Shown: positions 1 to 13,180, numbered from the stretch's first letter. The stretch: DNA of 64,000 nucleotides from Psococerastis gibbosa (GCA_963971405.1 OZ020484.1:41252770-41316769), one strand, 5' to 3'. Notes: generated by a model from the sequence alone, not told the origin. Numbers and translations are program-made.

Positions 1-658
1 ATAATTCAGCAATTTCTCAGCACTTTCGCGGCACTCAACCCCATGCTTTCAGGTGTCAATCACAACTTCCACTTACCGTAGCAAAGCATTGACACCTTTC
101 AATGATTTGCGAGCCTCCCCCTCATACCCCACTCCCCCCACCATTACTCTACTTGACTTCTTGGCATCCCATAAAGCTCCTTTCACCCTCTCATTACCGT
201 TGCGAGCTTTCACTTGCAGTATTGATTTTAGCGATCCTCTCCTCCCCCCCCCCCCCACTATGCCCTGGTACTCAAATTAATTATGATGATGTAATTAGAA
301 ATTGGATAATGAAGTAAACCGTTTGGTATTTTCACAGTTTGGGATTTCAATCTGCAATCTCGTATAGAAGTAGCTATTGTACTATAGATATCATAGCTAA
401 CATTCCTGGGGAAAAAGAAATAAAAAATGCAGTAGCGAAATTTTTTAATCATTTTACATGCATATTTTTAGCCCGTATATCCCCTTCTGGTTTCACCACT
501 GACAGCTTTTGCCCCATACCTAAAACATCTATTGATTAAGCTACATAAATTTAAAGTCCGGGGTATCTCTTACTGTAGATTAACCTAGACTTGGTAAGAG
601 CAGCCCTTATAAGGCTTGTCTTGTGTGAGTCTTCAGTCTAATGCCAGTAATAGTTTAC

Positions 659-765
659 TTTTACTCTTCTTCTGAGGTCACAATCTCAACGTTTGGTGGG
701 CAGCAATTCCCTGCATATCCTCCTCCAACTCTCTCGGTCCTGCGCCTTACCTCCGGAATATATTT
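659..765 (-). pseudogene. LINE reverse-transcriptase ORF, last codons only
   Basis: The - strand reads KAQDRESWRRICRELLPTKR followed by a stop. The AQDR..W.. motif just before the stop is typical of the C-terminus of invertebrate LINE ORF2 proteins. The rest of the ORF is absent, as expected after 5' truncation. Confidence 0.7.
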
Positions 766-3081
766 TTGCTAGAGTCCTTTTCATATTGCTAACAGCCATA
801 GCTTTAATATGGCAGGTTCCCGTTTTTTCCTCATTCTAATTCTATATACCCACTGCAGGTTCAACCGCCTATAGGGAGTTGTACCCCTAAGAGCAATAGA
901 ATTCCCTAATAGTGATTGCTTATTTAGTGGGGGCAACTATTCGCCCCTTCCCATAGTCTGTCATCCTGTGGCTTTTTCTAGATAATCCTACACCACCACA
1001 CTTGCCACCACACCCACATGCCGCTGCTTGCTCGGGGACTGCTTATTCGTCAAATTCACAGCTGACCACCATATCTAGTGGCCTTTTCTCTATCCGCCAC
1101 CTGTAACCCCGTCAGTAACCTGCAGGTCAGCAACTAGTAGTTCCTTATTCCAATGGCTAGTGCTGTTTTTCAATGCTTCTCCAGTCATCCAGGATTATTA
1201 CGACGCTCCAACTGTTCCTACTCCAGCTCCAAACTAGATCAAACTGCTTCATGGGTGTTACTTTAATTTAGTAAATATAAACGACAAAATTAATTGCTCC
1301 GAGTAATTTGATATGCTCATACAACACTGAGATACCTTAGTTAATAAAACCTCCTCAACCAATGCATATTTTTACCTTTTTGCTTTTTTATTACTTTATT
1401 TGCGGTAAATTTTAAATGAAGCCTACAAAAGTTTCATAACCCGCAAATACAGAAAAGTTTTTCCATAATAAAGGAGATCCAATGGAAGAGCCGAAACTAC
1501 TTGAAACTGTTTTGGAAATGAAGAGGATGATAAAGCACCAGGAACCTGCGATAAATGTTACGGAAGTTTCCGTCAAAGCGCTTTATCCCAAAACAGATTC
1601 TCTTACCAACAATTCAAAACTTTCCCCTTGTATTTTTATTTAAAATCATACCTAAGACTTCGTAAACGGAATTCATATTTTCTTGGATGCGCTGGAGTCT
1701 CGAAATGGTTTCTTTAGTAAAATTTCCGTTTATAATTTAACACAGACCTGCTGCAAACTAATGGCAGCAAACCAATGGTAGCACCCACCGTACCTATGGT
1801 CACTATCATCCGAAATAGTGATTTTGGTAGGACCAATCGAACGAATTTCCTAATATATTTCGTTGAAAAACCTGCAGTGGTTTGGCCAGAAGAATGTTGC
1901 TGTTGCAAATCGATGCAGAAACATAGTTGCTGCTGACGGTTAAGATACGAAAACTACATACTTCGGCCATGTGATGAGAACGAATAATATTCGTTCTGCA
2001 TGCTATATATAATCCATGGAAAGACGGAAGGATTAAGGGCTTCCGACATCCTGGTCGAAAAACCAGAGATTTTTGCAAGACTTCCCTTTTCAGAGCAACA
2101 GCCTCCAAGGCCAAAATTGCCATGATGATCGCCAATCTTCGATAGAAGATGCATTTAAAAAAGAAGAAGGACCTGGTGGAGGCAGAAAATGTTGCCTTTT
2201 ATGTCGAGCCGTAAACCTCGACCTTCTGTTTTAAAGTCCAGTTTGCAATCGGCCAAAACGTGTCAAAAAGTCTAATCTCTAACAAAATAAAACATTATCT
2301 TTAAGACACCTGACGTGCCAGAGAGTTAAAAAGTCGTGAAGGAAAGCAATAATGATATGAAAAGCTTGGGGTAAGTAAGTGAGGGTAACCTTTTTGAAAG
2401 TGCAATATTACGGTAAAAAGAGCTTCCTCTGAGGAGATTTTTAAACGGAGACATAGCACCTGATTATTACAGTCATTTCTCTCTGTTTTAACTCTGGCAA
2501 GCCTCTAATGTTCCAACTCTTTCTCGAATAAAAGAGCTGCGAGACTTCTCCCATGAAACTTCATCCATTATCTCTATAAAAACAATAATATCATAAAAAC
2601 TTCTCTGTAGCTGCTTTGCATTTGTCGCTACGCGCTCATCAGCAGTTTCTTTACTTTCCATGGAAATATTAACCATGCAAATGAATTTTAATGGAATGAG
2701 TTACTGTATATCTACTTTGTTTCAGCTGCTTGACTTTGTAATTTTTTTCGTGAATGCGCGGAGTTTTACTTGACATTGTTTTATTTCAGTAGGGATCATT
2801 AAATAGACGTTTGGCTATTGATTGGATATTGATAACCGTAGAAAACCGGTAAATCGATTAAAAACAAAAACTGGCAATTGTAATCTTTTATTTAATTTAC
2901 TACACAATTTATTAAAGATTTTTATTTTTGACTCTTCAAGTTGTAGACTAATTATTTATACATCATATCATGACATTTAAAGGTAATGCTTAATTTTTTT
3001 GTTTTGTAATTATTTCATGAAAATTGCTTGGGACTAAAGTTTCGCGCATTGTAATGTTCAGTGAAAAAGCACCAAAACCGT
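766..3081. other. no recognisable gene
   Basis: No recognisable coding exon or element ends. The short frames near 1714-2154 and 2488-2676 on the - strand have no features I recognise. Confidence 0.5.
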
Positions 3082-3089
3082 CAAATAGT

Positions 3090-3249
3090 CATTGGCGGAT
3101 TTAGGCCGCAAAAAAAAAAAACATTTTGACCAAGCACTGGATAGTGTGAGCTTCTTTATTCCACAAAATACATAAAATAATACAGAACAAGTTCTTCTTT
3201 TAAACAAAGCCCCCTGCCCCCCCCCCCCTTCAAAAAAAATCCGCTAATA
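3090..3249. mobile_element. probable hAT-like MITE with C tract
   Basis: About 160 bp. Near-ends ATTGGCGGATTT and AAATCCGCTAAT are inverted. The flanks CAAATAGT (3082-3089) and GAAATAGT (3250-3257) match in 7 of 8 positions. An A12 run and a C13 run lie inside. Confidence 0.6.
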
Positions 3250-4371
3250 GAAATAGTTCTCCACAACTTGGATACATACTGTATATAGCCAAATATGCAA
3301 CAACTTGCGTCCGTCAATAATTAAATAAAATATAAAAATTGACAGATATGATTGGTTGATCCACTTTCCTAATTCTCCTTTTAAAAACGAATGAGGTGAT
3401 TTTGATGCAACACGCGAGGTATACTGTGTTTAAAGATACATAATCAGAAACGAAAAATTCGTTACATGTCTGGATTGGAACCCGAGATTCACATTAACAA
3501 CTTACTGTAGCTACTTATTTTCAATTGCTTTATTATTTGTCATGGCCGTTTTACCAAAAGAGGCAAAAAGAACTGAAGTTTTTAGCTGTAAATTTAGTGT
3601 TTATACTAACAAATTGCAAGAAGAAACTCATCGGGGTGGGAAATTTTTTGAGGACGCGGGTGTACTTCCCTAGACACGAAAAAATGTTAATTCTGAGAGG
3701 TTTTTATCAAAATTTTAAGGCCCCGCGGGACCACTATCCCTTTTTTTGAACAAAATCAAATTGCACAGCAGACAGCTATTTTTTAGGGTTCTGTTAATTG
3801 AAGGCATTTTTCTCTAAATTTTGATGCGTCGCATGTGGCCGTCACGACTTCGTTTGGCCAGTGGCTACAGTTGCGGATCGCTGTCCACCATACATCCACT
3901 CTCTCCGTATTTATAATATAAATTTATGTTGTTATCAAACTGTGGCAAATCAGTGTTCAGGCAGAGATGTACACATACGTACACATAAACTGCTAAACCC
4001 TGAAAATGGACATAAATGGATTTATTGGATTGAATATTAGAATTAGAGTATGTAATATTGAGAATTCAGTCGGGAAAAGGGGAAATCATGTAATTTTTAT
4101 GAATTTTTCATCTGACTATTTCTTTCATATCTTTTCTGAACAATTGCTGTCGTCCAAACGACACGGTAGTCATTGGGTTACAAAATAGTTTGAAATACCT
4201 ACCTTAATGACGGCAACTTACATTTTATGATAATTTACTCTAAATTTCCTTTATTTTTCTTCAGTAACAGCTCTATTATCGACTTTTCCATTAAGATTTG
4301 ATTTTTTTTTTCCTCCTGTAAAGTTTTTTCCCCTGTCTCATAAGCTGCTTCGCCCTGTTTGACATAAGCGA

Positions 4372-4584
4372 TTGTCAAGGAAGGATGAGTTGGAAACTGA
4401 CCTTCGCGAGTTGGGAGCCCGTAGATGGTGGAACGTTGTTAAAAACCGAGATGACTGGAGGAGTGTTGTCGAGCAGAGCAAAGCTCATCAAGGGCTGTTG
4501 AGCCAGAAGAAGAAGATTGTCAAGGAGATGGATATAAAATGGACACAGAGTAGGCAGAGCGTGGCAGATGATCCAGGGGGTTGA
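4372..4584 (+). pseudogene. LINE reverse-transcriptase ORF, C-terminal fragment
   Basis: It translates as DELETDLRELGARRWWNVVK followed by NRDDWRSVVEQSKAHQGL. The W..V...RDDWR..VEQ.K.HQGL pattern is the usual end of a LINE ORF2. No RT or endonuclease domain remains upstream. Confidence 0.7.
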
Positions 4585-5077
4585 AGTTGGGTCGATGACG
4601 TGATGAATAGCCAGGCCAGTCGGATGTGGGCTGGCAGGTATTGAATTCTATTGAAAAAGCCAGTCATCTTCAATTTTTCATACTATACCCTTTCCGCACT
4701 GTCCTTTGTATACAGTTTTCCCTCAAATTATTGTTTATAGAATTTATAAAGTATAGTAAAGAAACGATTCATCACAATTAAGGCAGATTGTGTCAGTTAT
4801 TGCCCTAAGAGCAGATCGGATCCTCCACGACCATCCGTTTTTTTACAAAATCAAATTTGATATGAAATGAAAAGAAAATTAATGAAAACTACTCTATTGA
4901 CATATAAAAAGGCGCACAATGAGACAATGAGTGTTGTTTTCATGCTGACCCTATTAGACATAAATTGAGCGGAAAAGTTATACTGTAAAGCTATATAGCT
5001 ATATTAGAAATTGTTACTATACATTCTGAAATATAATATACATACATGTATACTTTATGTGTAGGACTATTGGGTTT

Positions 5078-5300
5078 GGGTTATTTGGGATCTGACGTGA
5101 TTTGTTATCGTTAAGTTGAATGGGGTTGGATGGTATTCGATACTGAAAAAGGGTTCTATTATACTTATTTTATTGTATTTCCACATACAGTACATTGTTA
5201 CGAATTAATAGAAGAATAGAAGAATAACGAGTGCCACCCTTGTCACAGAGTCTTCTTAATTTTACTATAATGAGGCAATGACGTCAATCCCAAATAACCC
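5078..5300. mobile_element. short inverted-repeat MITE
   Basis: Ends GGGTTATTTGGGA (5078-5090) and TCCCAAATAACCC (5288-5300), continuing into CTGACGTGA / TGACGTCAA. Non-coding. Confidence 0.65.
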
Positions 5301-6077
5301 GGTTCCCGGTTGTGTATTATTTCCAGCAGTTTCATGATTATGCAACCAAGTTAAAAGTCGACTGTGTTGATATTATTGCAAGACGGAGTGCCACGTATTA
5401 AGTACATTTTTAACAAGTTTTCAGGCGCGTTCAGATGCTATCCTCGGTATGGACTCGCCTGTTGATGGAGGTTGTCTGTCAACCCGGTCATACCTTAGCT
5501 GATTGCAAGAGGGTCTGATGTCCCGCTAGGGGGGTTTAGTTTATATAATAAAAGTCATTATTAATTTTCTTTTTCAATATTATTTCTTTATACTTGAAAA
5601 TTAAAAGGAAAATTTACTGAATTTTAAATAAAACTATCCTAGACAAATGAATTATAAATTGTTTGTTTTTGTTCTTTTTGTCTAAAATAAACAGCTTGAA
5701 GTCATATTTAAAAATAAGTCCCAAAAGCTGTTAACTTGTTTAATCTCGTAACACTAATTATTATAGCAGAACTTGCAGCACAATTAATTGTCTAAGCTTG
5801 TCAGATTTCCCCAGCTACCAGTTAAGCATCTTTAAGATAGTACAATCTGACGTTTCGCAAAAGCGCCCTTAGAATCATTGAAATTCAAGAAGTTAAAAGT
5901 AAGCGCCACCCACAGTAGAAATTGGGGTTTTACCAATCAGTTGGCTAAAAGTCCGTCTTGATTTCTTGAAAAATACATACCTAAATACTTTAGGGCCCCG
6001 TTTACAGCCTGGCTTAAAGTAAACATAAGATCAGCTTGTCATACAGAGTTTACTTTGGGCAAAGTTTTTCCTTCTTA

Positions 6078-6529
6078 GGCGGGTATTCCACATACGTACA
6101 TCGTCAATGAAAATTATGAAATTGAAGGACATTTCAATTTTACTCTATGCCATTGTTAAAATTGATCAATGATCAATTGATCATAGAGTAAAATCACGAA
6201 CAAACAAACTAAAATTAAAAAATGACGTCATGGGATATGTCAAGTACAATTATTTTAATTGATTTTTTTTTAAAACAGTTTTCATCCATTAAACAGATCG
6301 GTGAAGGTCGATCTTACTTCGGATCTCCTACTATTATTAGGTTTTATCCAAAATAATAAGTGTACGAAGAAAACAAATGCAAACAAATTTCAAAAATTTG
6401 GCGCATACGTTTCAATAGAAAATTTCAATTTTTGAGAAAACATGTGGAATGGCCGCCATCAATGAAAAATTGAAATGTCCTTCAATTTCATAATTTTCAT
6501 TGACGATGTACGTATGTGGAATACCCGCC
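6078..6529 (+). mobile_element. palindromic MITE, single-layer type (GGCGGGTATTCCAC ends)
   Basis: 452 bp, with long inverted arms starting GGCGGGTATTCCACATACG and running through the ATTGAAGGACATTTCAATTT region. It is flanked by TTA on both sides, as in TWA-targeting PIF/Harbinger elements. The core includes a TGATCAATGATCAATTGATCA palindromic patch and an AAAAAATGACGTCATGGGAT segment shared with the composite MITEs. Non-coding. Confidence 0.85.
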
Positions 6530-6843
6530 TTATAAACCTTGTGAAGCTTATCGTAAAAAGAGACTACGTTCTATGTACATAAAGAAAATCCAAGCTTTTC
6601 TTATAGTACGTATATTTTACGCCAGACCTCTCGCAACATCCTGCATTAAACGGGTTCTTATTAAAAAGTTTCACTTGTGTAGTCAGTGTCGTTTTTTTTC
6701 AACCTTAAAGTTTGAACAATTTGATCCAATCATCAGTCAGGATTATAAAACTTGAATTTGTCGATCAATGATTAATAATTGGATGAAATTTGCTTGATCA
6801 CCGATGAGCAACTAAAGCATCTATACTACCCTTTTATTCCTTA

Positions 6844-6985
6844 GGTGCTTATTCCACCTACGCCAATAGTCAATAGTAAATGTGGTTTTGAAGTGGTAGC
6901 AGACATTAAAGACAGTCTAAAAATGTCTGCTACCACGTCAATACCGTATTTACTATTGACTATTGACGTAGGTGGAATAACCGCC
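6844..6985. mobile_element. short palindromic MITE (outer-layer arms only)
   Basis: 142 bp, nearly a full palindrome: GGTGCTTATTCCACC ... GGTGGAATAACCGCC, flanked by TTA and TAA. It contains GTGGTAGCAGACATT and its inverse, the same phrase that lies between the outer and inner ends of the composite MITEs. It therefore looks like a relative with no inner element. Confidence 0.8.
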
Positions 6986-7224
6986 TAAAAACGTAAAATT
7001 CCATTTAAAAAAGATTTAACCACAAAATTCTAAAGAAGTTACATCACGTACCAAACCACCATAAATCGGAACTATAGTACAATAAATAGAAGTGCAGGAT
7101 ACCAATGCAACTACATTTTATAATGTACCTTATGATTATGTACTTTAAGTATCCGATATTATAGTCATCTACTATACCTACTGCACAAAATCCAACCACA
7201 GACTTTCATTACGGTGACTTTACT

Positions 7225-7398
7225 CAAGGCCGTAGCCAGGATTTTTTTCGGGGGGGGGGGGGGGGTTCAGAAATTTCATTAGATATTACATAGCAGTTTC
7301 TATTTTTCCTCTCAAAATCCGATTCTATCTAGTGTAAAGCCATTTCATTTGGGGGGGGGGGTTTGAACCCCCATGAACCCCCCTTGGCTACGGCCATC
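7225..7398. mobile_element. hAT-like MITE with G tracts
   Basis: 174 bp. It starts CAAGGCCGTAGCCAGG and ends TTGGCTACGGCCATC, flanked by the perfect 8-bp duplication ACTTTACT (7217-7224 and 7399-7406). Two G runs lie inside. Non-coding. Confidence 0.85.
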
Positions 7399-7886
7399 AC
7401 TTTACTACACCATTTCGGTTTACTCACATTTATACTAGATAGTAGATAGTAATAATCCAGTTAATATTAAATTACCATGATAATAAGACAGTCTGTTACT
7501 ATTGTAGTTCGTGAATGTTGGGCTTTGTTCGGCCAAATTGTAGTTTAATTATTTTAACATGGCTGCTGCATGGTTGCTGAGGAACATCACTTGATATGCA
7601 CAATGCATGCTCTGCTCATTACATGGCTGGTTCAATGAGCTAATCACGTAAACCAACACCCAGCACATATTTCACGTGCTGCTGAAAATTGTGGACTTTG
7701 TCACCTTAATTCGATAGATCTGCAACTAGGATGGACTTATTTATTGGTTGTGAAAACCCCGATCAGCCTGACTTCCTAATATTATTTCACAAAGGGTTAG
7801 TTTGACTTACATTGCCTGTTGTGTTAATAGTCATCAGTCTCAATGGGATCGGATTTACTCAATAATTCAGAGTAGAATACAAAAGC

Positions 7887-8265
7887 CAGGGACGCCGACT
7901 TGTGGGGGGGGGGGCATAGTCCATCTTGCCCCCACAGACTAGTTTCTGGGGGGGCAGCGCCCCCCCAGAAACGAAGAGCTCTTAGTGCAGTTCATTTATT
8001 TATATGGTTTTATGCGACCACGCGCAGACGCAGAGAGACTTAATGCCATGGCCGTCATGAGCATTCACAATGAAGAGGCATAAAACCTTGATATAAAGGC
8101 TTTAGTCAATAATTTTGTATAGAAAGAGCGATACTAGTGTAAATCGGTCGTTTTCTGCATTATTGTTACTTTAAGTAAGTTTACCAATGCATTTTCATAA
8201 TACTTTCCAGAGTACCGGCCGAATTCTCGCCCCCCCCCCAGAATTTTTAAAACTCGGCGTCCCTG
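7887..8265. mobile_element. hAT-like MITE with G/C tracts, nested in an older repeat
   Basis: 379 bp. The ends are CAGGGACGCCGA and TCGGCGTCCCTG, flanked by a perfect 8-bp duplication ACAAAAGC (7879-7886 and 8266-8273). CAGGG termini with 8-bp duplications are the hAT hallmark. A G run follows the left end and a C run precedes the right end. There is no coding capacity. The flanks are one repeat whose uninterrupted relative lies at about 32390-32620. Confidence 0.9.
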
Positions 8266-8964
8266 ACAAAAGCAATGCGTCAATCGTCCAGAAACCTTCA
8301 GTCCTTATCAGAACTTAGCCTGATGATGGGTGTAGCACCCACACAAATTAATGAACTGTAGCCGTGACGTATTTGTTTATATAATTACTTATTTACTTAC
8401 TATTACTTAATTACTTGATCTACCAGAAAACAGATGGAAACAAGATGGAAAAGCAAGCTAATTGTGTATGAGAAACAGAACTCAAAACCAGAATATTATA
8501 TAGACACAACACAAAAGCACTATAGATCACTTAGTTTGTGGTAAGCTGTGGTATGCTTCGTTAAGTTCTCTAAATCTACAGTGTGGGTACTTCCATAGTA
8601 TATAGCTAAAAGTTTGAAATTTGTATGGAATCCCGTGCAAAGCTTTTTTTATGCTGTTTTCATTAATTAAAGAACGTGCGAAGATGAGCGAAAAAAGGGG
8701 TTATTGGGATGTAAAAATTACGTGGACGTCCAACTGGGTGTTACCGTGATTTACGATCACATTAAATTAACTTTCTACAGAAGCAAGTGAAGCAACGGGA
8801 GTGCAAGTTTTATACCTGGCTACCTACCCCATTTCCTAAATTTACTTCAAATTTTTGAAAAGTTGCCGTGTTGTACAATACAGCATGTAATACAGTATAT
8901 TGTATGAGTAGGATAGTGTAAAAAATACGTAAACTAGCCGGTTTTCTGGTAGAGATCAAAATCA

Positions 8965-9175
8965 ATCAATAAATATTGACTTTTTGTTCTATTACTAAGC
9001 CAACATAGCGGAGTTAGGGCTATGAAGCCCACTCTTACACTCAACTAAGAAGGCCCGAGACTGCCTGCTTTACATGCCCCCCAATGCATAGCCTGAAAAT
9101 TTAGTAAGTGTGGGACCAACAACCTTTCGGGAGAAAGTTGGAGTCTGTACCACTACTCTACATGCCCTGATCAAA
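8965..9175 (-). mobile_element. tRNA-derived SINE, family A
   Basis: On the - strand the head has an A-box-like TAGAGTAGTGGTACAGACTC, a B-box-region AGGTTGTTGGTCCCAC, a body with GGCTTCATAGCCCTAACTCC, and the tail TAGTAATAGAACAAAAAGTC followed by TATTTATTGATTG repeats. Confidence 0.8.
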
Positions 9176-9464
9176 CATTTAAAAATTCGTAAAAACCCTT
9201 AATGTTGGACAGATCGGTAGCACATAAGAGGTTTTTTTGCTTAATTCAGAAATTGAGTTTCTGAAAACCACAATATTATAAAACCCAAAAAAGTGGTTTT
9301 TACGAAATGTCTGTCTTTCTGTCTGTCTGTCGCTCTGTCGCCCTGTCTGTCTGTTCATCGATTTGCGGGCAAACTACACGGTGGATTTGGATGAAATTTG
9401 GCATGTAGGTTCACAAACATCATATTTAGGGAACGTTATTTTTATTTTGGGCTAACTCAATTTG

Positions 9465-9683
9465 AACGAATGAATGAATAAACGACTTTATTGCAATAAA
9501 AATGGCGAACAATAAGACAATAATTTTTTTTTAATGTTAACCATAACTTAATAACAGTATACATAGTAAAATGTAACTTAAATTATCGTACACAAAGTAT
9601 CGTATCGTATAAAAAGGGGGGAAAGAAAGTAAAAAGGATAAAAAGGGGGTATAGGAGGGGGGAAAGGGGGAGGTCCATTGTTT
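9465..9683 (-). mobile_element. 5'-truncated LINE 3' end inserted in the HINE-like repeat
   Basis: 219 bp. On the - strand it ends in AATAAAGTCGTTTATTCATT-like sequence with (ATTC)n. The flanks share AATTTG (9459-9464 and 9684-9689), a likely target duplication. The same tail recurs at 50775-50850 on the + strand. Confidence 0.7.
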
Positions 9684-10129
9684 AATTTGGGTGGTTTTAT
9701 CCTCAAAAAAACTCCAAAGTAACGTCTAAAAAATTTTTTTTCTCAAAAACAGCTCCAACTGTTTCTTTTAAATTCACATATACATATATCGTAGCTGTTA
9801 TTAATGTTAATAAACGGTTGCCCCTTGATAGTTTTCTTCTGGGGGTAAAAAAATAAAAATAACTCAATTTTCATGAAAAATTACTAAAACATCATTTTTC
9901 GCGGGACCTTTCTATCGATGATATCTATACCTTCAGGTATGTTTTAGGTATTCAATAGAGTAACAAAACCAAATAGCTTTTCAAAATTGCTTTCCCAAAA
10001 AAGTATTTGGTTCTGGGCAAAAAATTATTTTTTGAAGAAATATGGGCTTACGCCCATCGCCGTCATTGATGTATTGTCAGAAATTTATTTATTTTCTCTT
10101 AAATGTAGTTGTCAATTTTCTGGTCAATA

Positions 10130-10170
10130 CACAATTATTATTATTATTATTATTATAAAATAACAAGTTA
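10130..10170. repeat. (ATT)n microsatellite
   Basis: Eight ATT units followed by AT-rich sequence, inside the broken HINE-like repeat. Confidence 0.8.
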
Positions 10171-11624
10171 AAATAATATAAAAATAAAATAAACATTATA
10201 AATAAATAACAAAAATAAATGATTAAGCCTTGTTTAGCAGCACTGTATGAGTCTTTTGTCCCAAATAAGCACTAGCTTGGGGATGCGGGATGGTATGATT
10301 ATGTATTGTATTTTTGTAATATATGCTCCTTGTCCAGGGAATACTGAACAAGGAAAAGAAAGAAAGTAAGAAAGATACTGGACAAGGAAAAGAAAGAAAG
10401 AAAGATTATATATGAATATGAAATATAATATGAAATGCCAACGATTAATTCAGTGCTTCGGGATAGGGGCCGTAGCTAGAGGGGGTCCAGGGGGTTCGGA
10501 CACCCTCCCCCTTGAAGGATCCGAAATTTAACCAAAGGGAAATTATTTACCATAAATTAACTCATTATCTCTAACTACTAATTGATAAATTGGAAAGCAT
10601 GTTCGAGTAAACTCGGCCCGGTTCTTGTCATTCTTGATGTCTCACGTTTATAAGTGAGCAAATTAGTAGTCCTACCAGTCCTAAAATTTGTGTTGTTCTA
10701 TGTGACCTCATTCGTTGCATTATATTGCAGAGTCGTGTAATAGGAATGGGGTGGCAATGGCAGCTTTATCCGTTATCGGGACCAACACGCCATCTCCTCG
10801 TTTTCCACATTAGAAATATGATTGCGTCGATACCGCGTCATTTGCCGCCAGGAAAACAACGATATCATCGCTGTAATAATCGCCAGTTGCCAACCTTCAA
10901 TTAAATCCCTTTCTAGTCCGTTCCAAAATTTTCCTGCTAAAGTTGTAATTACACTCGTACACTGATTTCTTCGCATTGGGGAAGTTCTACAAAAATGGGG
11001 AATCAAGAAACAGTGATAGGCTGTGCTCTTTGGGTTACTATATAGCGTATCAACTACTCTTTACTGGACCACAAATAGGTTACTTTAATATTATTTACTA
11101 AAAAACTTTACCTCTAAATATGCATGAAAACCTAATATTTTGAGCACTCTACTCATGAAATCAAGAGACCATAACAAGATTTAATGTATAGTCTACGTAA
11201 AATGAGAAAAGTATGGACTTGGAATATTTTGGTGCTGTGCAATACTGTAAAAATATTACTTCCACGAGCCTGTGTTGTCTTACTCCCAATGCATTTTCCC
11301 TATGCAGATATAACGAAAACAATTAGGACTGTTTTGTACAAATACAAAACTTGTAAGCTTCTGTATTCTAAATTGAATGTAAAAAGGGCATCATCGTGGA
11401 TATATACTCTATAGTTTAAATATATTGTAGTTTTATATACAGCATTCGAACAAAATAGTCCTAAGTGTTTCCAATATTATCTACACAGGGAAAATGCATT
11501 CTAAGGCAAAACAGTATGGTGCAAGTAATATTTTTACAGTGTTGTACAAGGTCAAATTCCAAGTCTATACTTTTCTCATTTACCGTGGACGATACAATAC
11601 GTAGAAAGTTTTTGGCATTCATTT

Positions 11625-12455
11625 CATTGGCGTAAATAGGGGGGTCCTGGAGGGCGTAGCCCCCCCCCCCCAGGATTTCTGGTGACAAAGACGTTATGGA
11701 GGCTAAAGGCATAGTATCCACAATAATGAAAGGGAAAATCATTCTCAGCATGCTTATTTTAAAAGGAAAAAGTCAACATATTGACCAAGTACTTTCACAC
11801 AAAATATATTACGCAAAATGCTTAAAACCCAAATACTTCAGAAAAACATTTTTTCTCCGGGGGAGACCCCCGGGCCCTCCTCAATGGTATGTTGATTCGT
11901 CGTTATAATATCTCAATTGTAATATTGTAACATTCCAACATTTTCGTAAATAGGGGGGTCCTGGGCTAAGCCCACCCCCAGGATTTCTGGTGACAAAGGC
12001 GTTATTGAGGCGAAAGCCATAGTATCCACAATAACGATAGGGAAATTAATTCTTGGACCTTGGTATGCTTATTTCATATGAAAGACATCATGGAAAAAGT
12101 CAGCATATTGACCAAGTACTTTCAAAAAAATATATTACTCAAAATGCTTAAAACCTCAATATTTCAGACCTATTTTTGCAATAATTTACCCCAGGCCCCC
12201 CTCAGTGGTAGGTTTATTCGTCTGTAAAATCTCAACTGTACTTCTTGCAAAATGCGTAAAACCTCCCTAATTTGGGCCTATTCATCAATTTTTTTTTCTC
12301 TGGTGGAGACTCGCGGGATCCCCTTTCTCCATGATAAGATATGGGTAAAACCTTACTAATTTGGGCCCATTTATCGATTTTTTTTCTCCGGGTGATCAAA
12401 GTCTTGGGGTCCTAAAGCCCCCCCCCCCCAGAAATTTTGAGAATTTACGCCAATT
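11625..12455. mobile_element. hAT-like element with internal tandem duplication
   Basis: 831 bp. The ends carry ATTGGCGTAAAT and its complement ATTTACGCCAAT, flanked by the perfect 8-bp duplication ATTCATTT (11617-11624 and 12456-12463). Inside, a unit of roughly 300 bp beginning GGGGGGTCCTGG is present twice (from about 11640 and from about 11952), with diverged copies. C runs sit near both ends. No transposase frame. Confidence 0.85.
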
Positions 12456-12969
12456 ATTCATTTTAGTAAGAGCCTTTATCGGACCGTCCTGTATCTACTA
12501 TAATACGATAATCAAATGGAAGCCCTTAGTAGTAATGGCCTTTCCTTGGTCCAGTTACCAAGCGCTCTCTCACCTCTAATGCTGAGCAATGCAGCCGATC
12601 GCTTAAATTCAATCTCAGTAGGGCTAATGCTTAATCCATGTTATATGCTCCCTTCCCCCAGTATATTCAATAATATTCGCGTAGTACGGTAATTTACTAA
12701 TTATACCGTAATACCATGCACACAATTTTGATACTATAGGCTTGTTGATGTTATAGGCTAGACACACTGCAGTGCAGTGTCCTTTCTTGACACGTTTTCT
12801 TCCAAGTCTCTTCCTTTTCCATCTCTTTCTATATAATAGACCTACGATATAAAGTCAATAGACACTGAATAATAGACAGCGTAAATCAATAGATCTATCC
12901 GTCTGTCTGTCCCTTTAAATGGCTGTGGCATAAGTCATACCTACATAATGTAATAAATAAATAATAAAT

Positions 12970-13180
12970 AAATAAGGACTTTTTTGTTCTATTACTAAGC
13001 CACCCTAGCGGAGTTAGGGCTATAAAGCCCTCTCTTACACTCAACTAAGAAAGCCCGGGTCCGCCTGCTTTACATGCCCTCCGAAGCATGGCCAGAAAAT
13101 GCAAGAAGTGTAGGACTCGAACCAACAACCTTTCGGGTGAAAGTCAGAGTCCGTACCACTTCTCTGCATGTCCGTAGTCT
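12970..13180 (-). mobile_element. tRNA-derived SINE, family A
   Basis: Same head, body and tail as 8965-9175, with an intact B-box GGTTCGAGTCC on the - strand and an (ATTT)n-like tail on the left. Confidence 0.85.

Larger units (their letters stand above)
9265..10627 (+). mobile_element. HINE/Helentron-like repeat, 5'-incomplete and interrupted
   Basis: It begins inside the family (AAACCCAAAAAAGTGGTTTT), has the GTCTGTCTGTCTGTCGCTCT microsatellite near 9308-9355 and the canonical right end GGAAAGCATGTTCGAGTAAA plus CCCGGTTCTT. A LINE fragment interrupts it at 9465-9683, and unrelated (ATT)n-rich sequence lies within 10090-10440. Confidence 0.65.
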
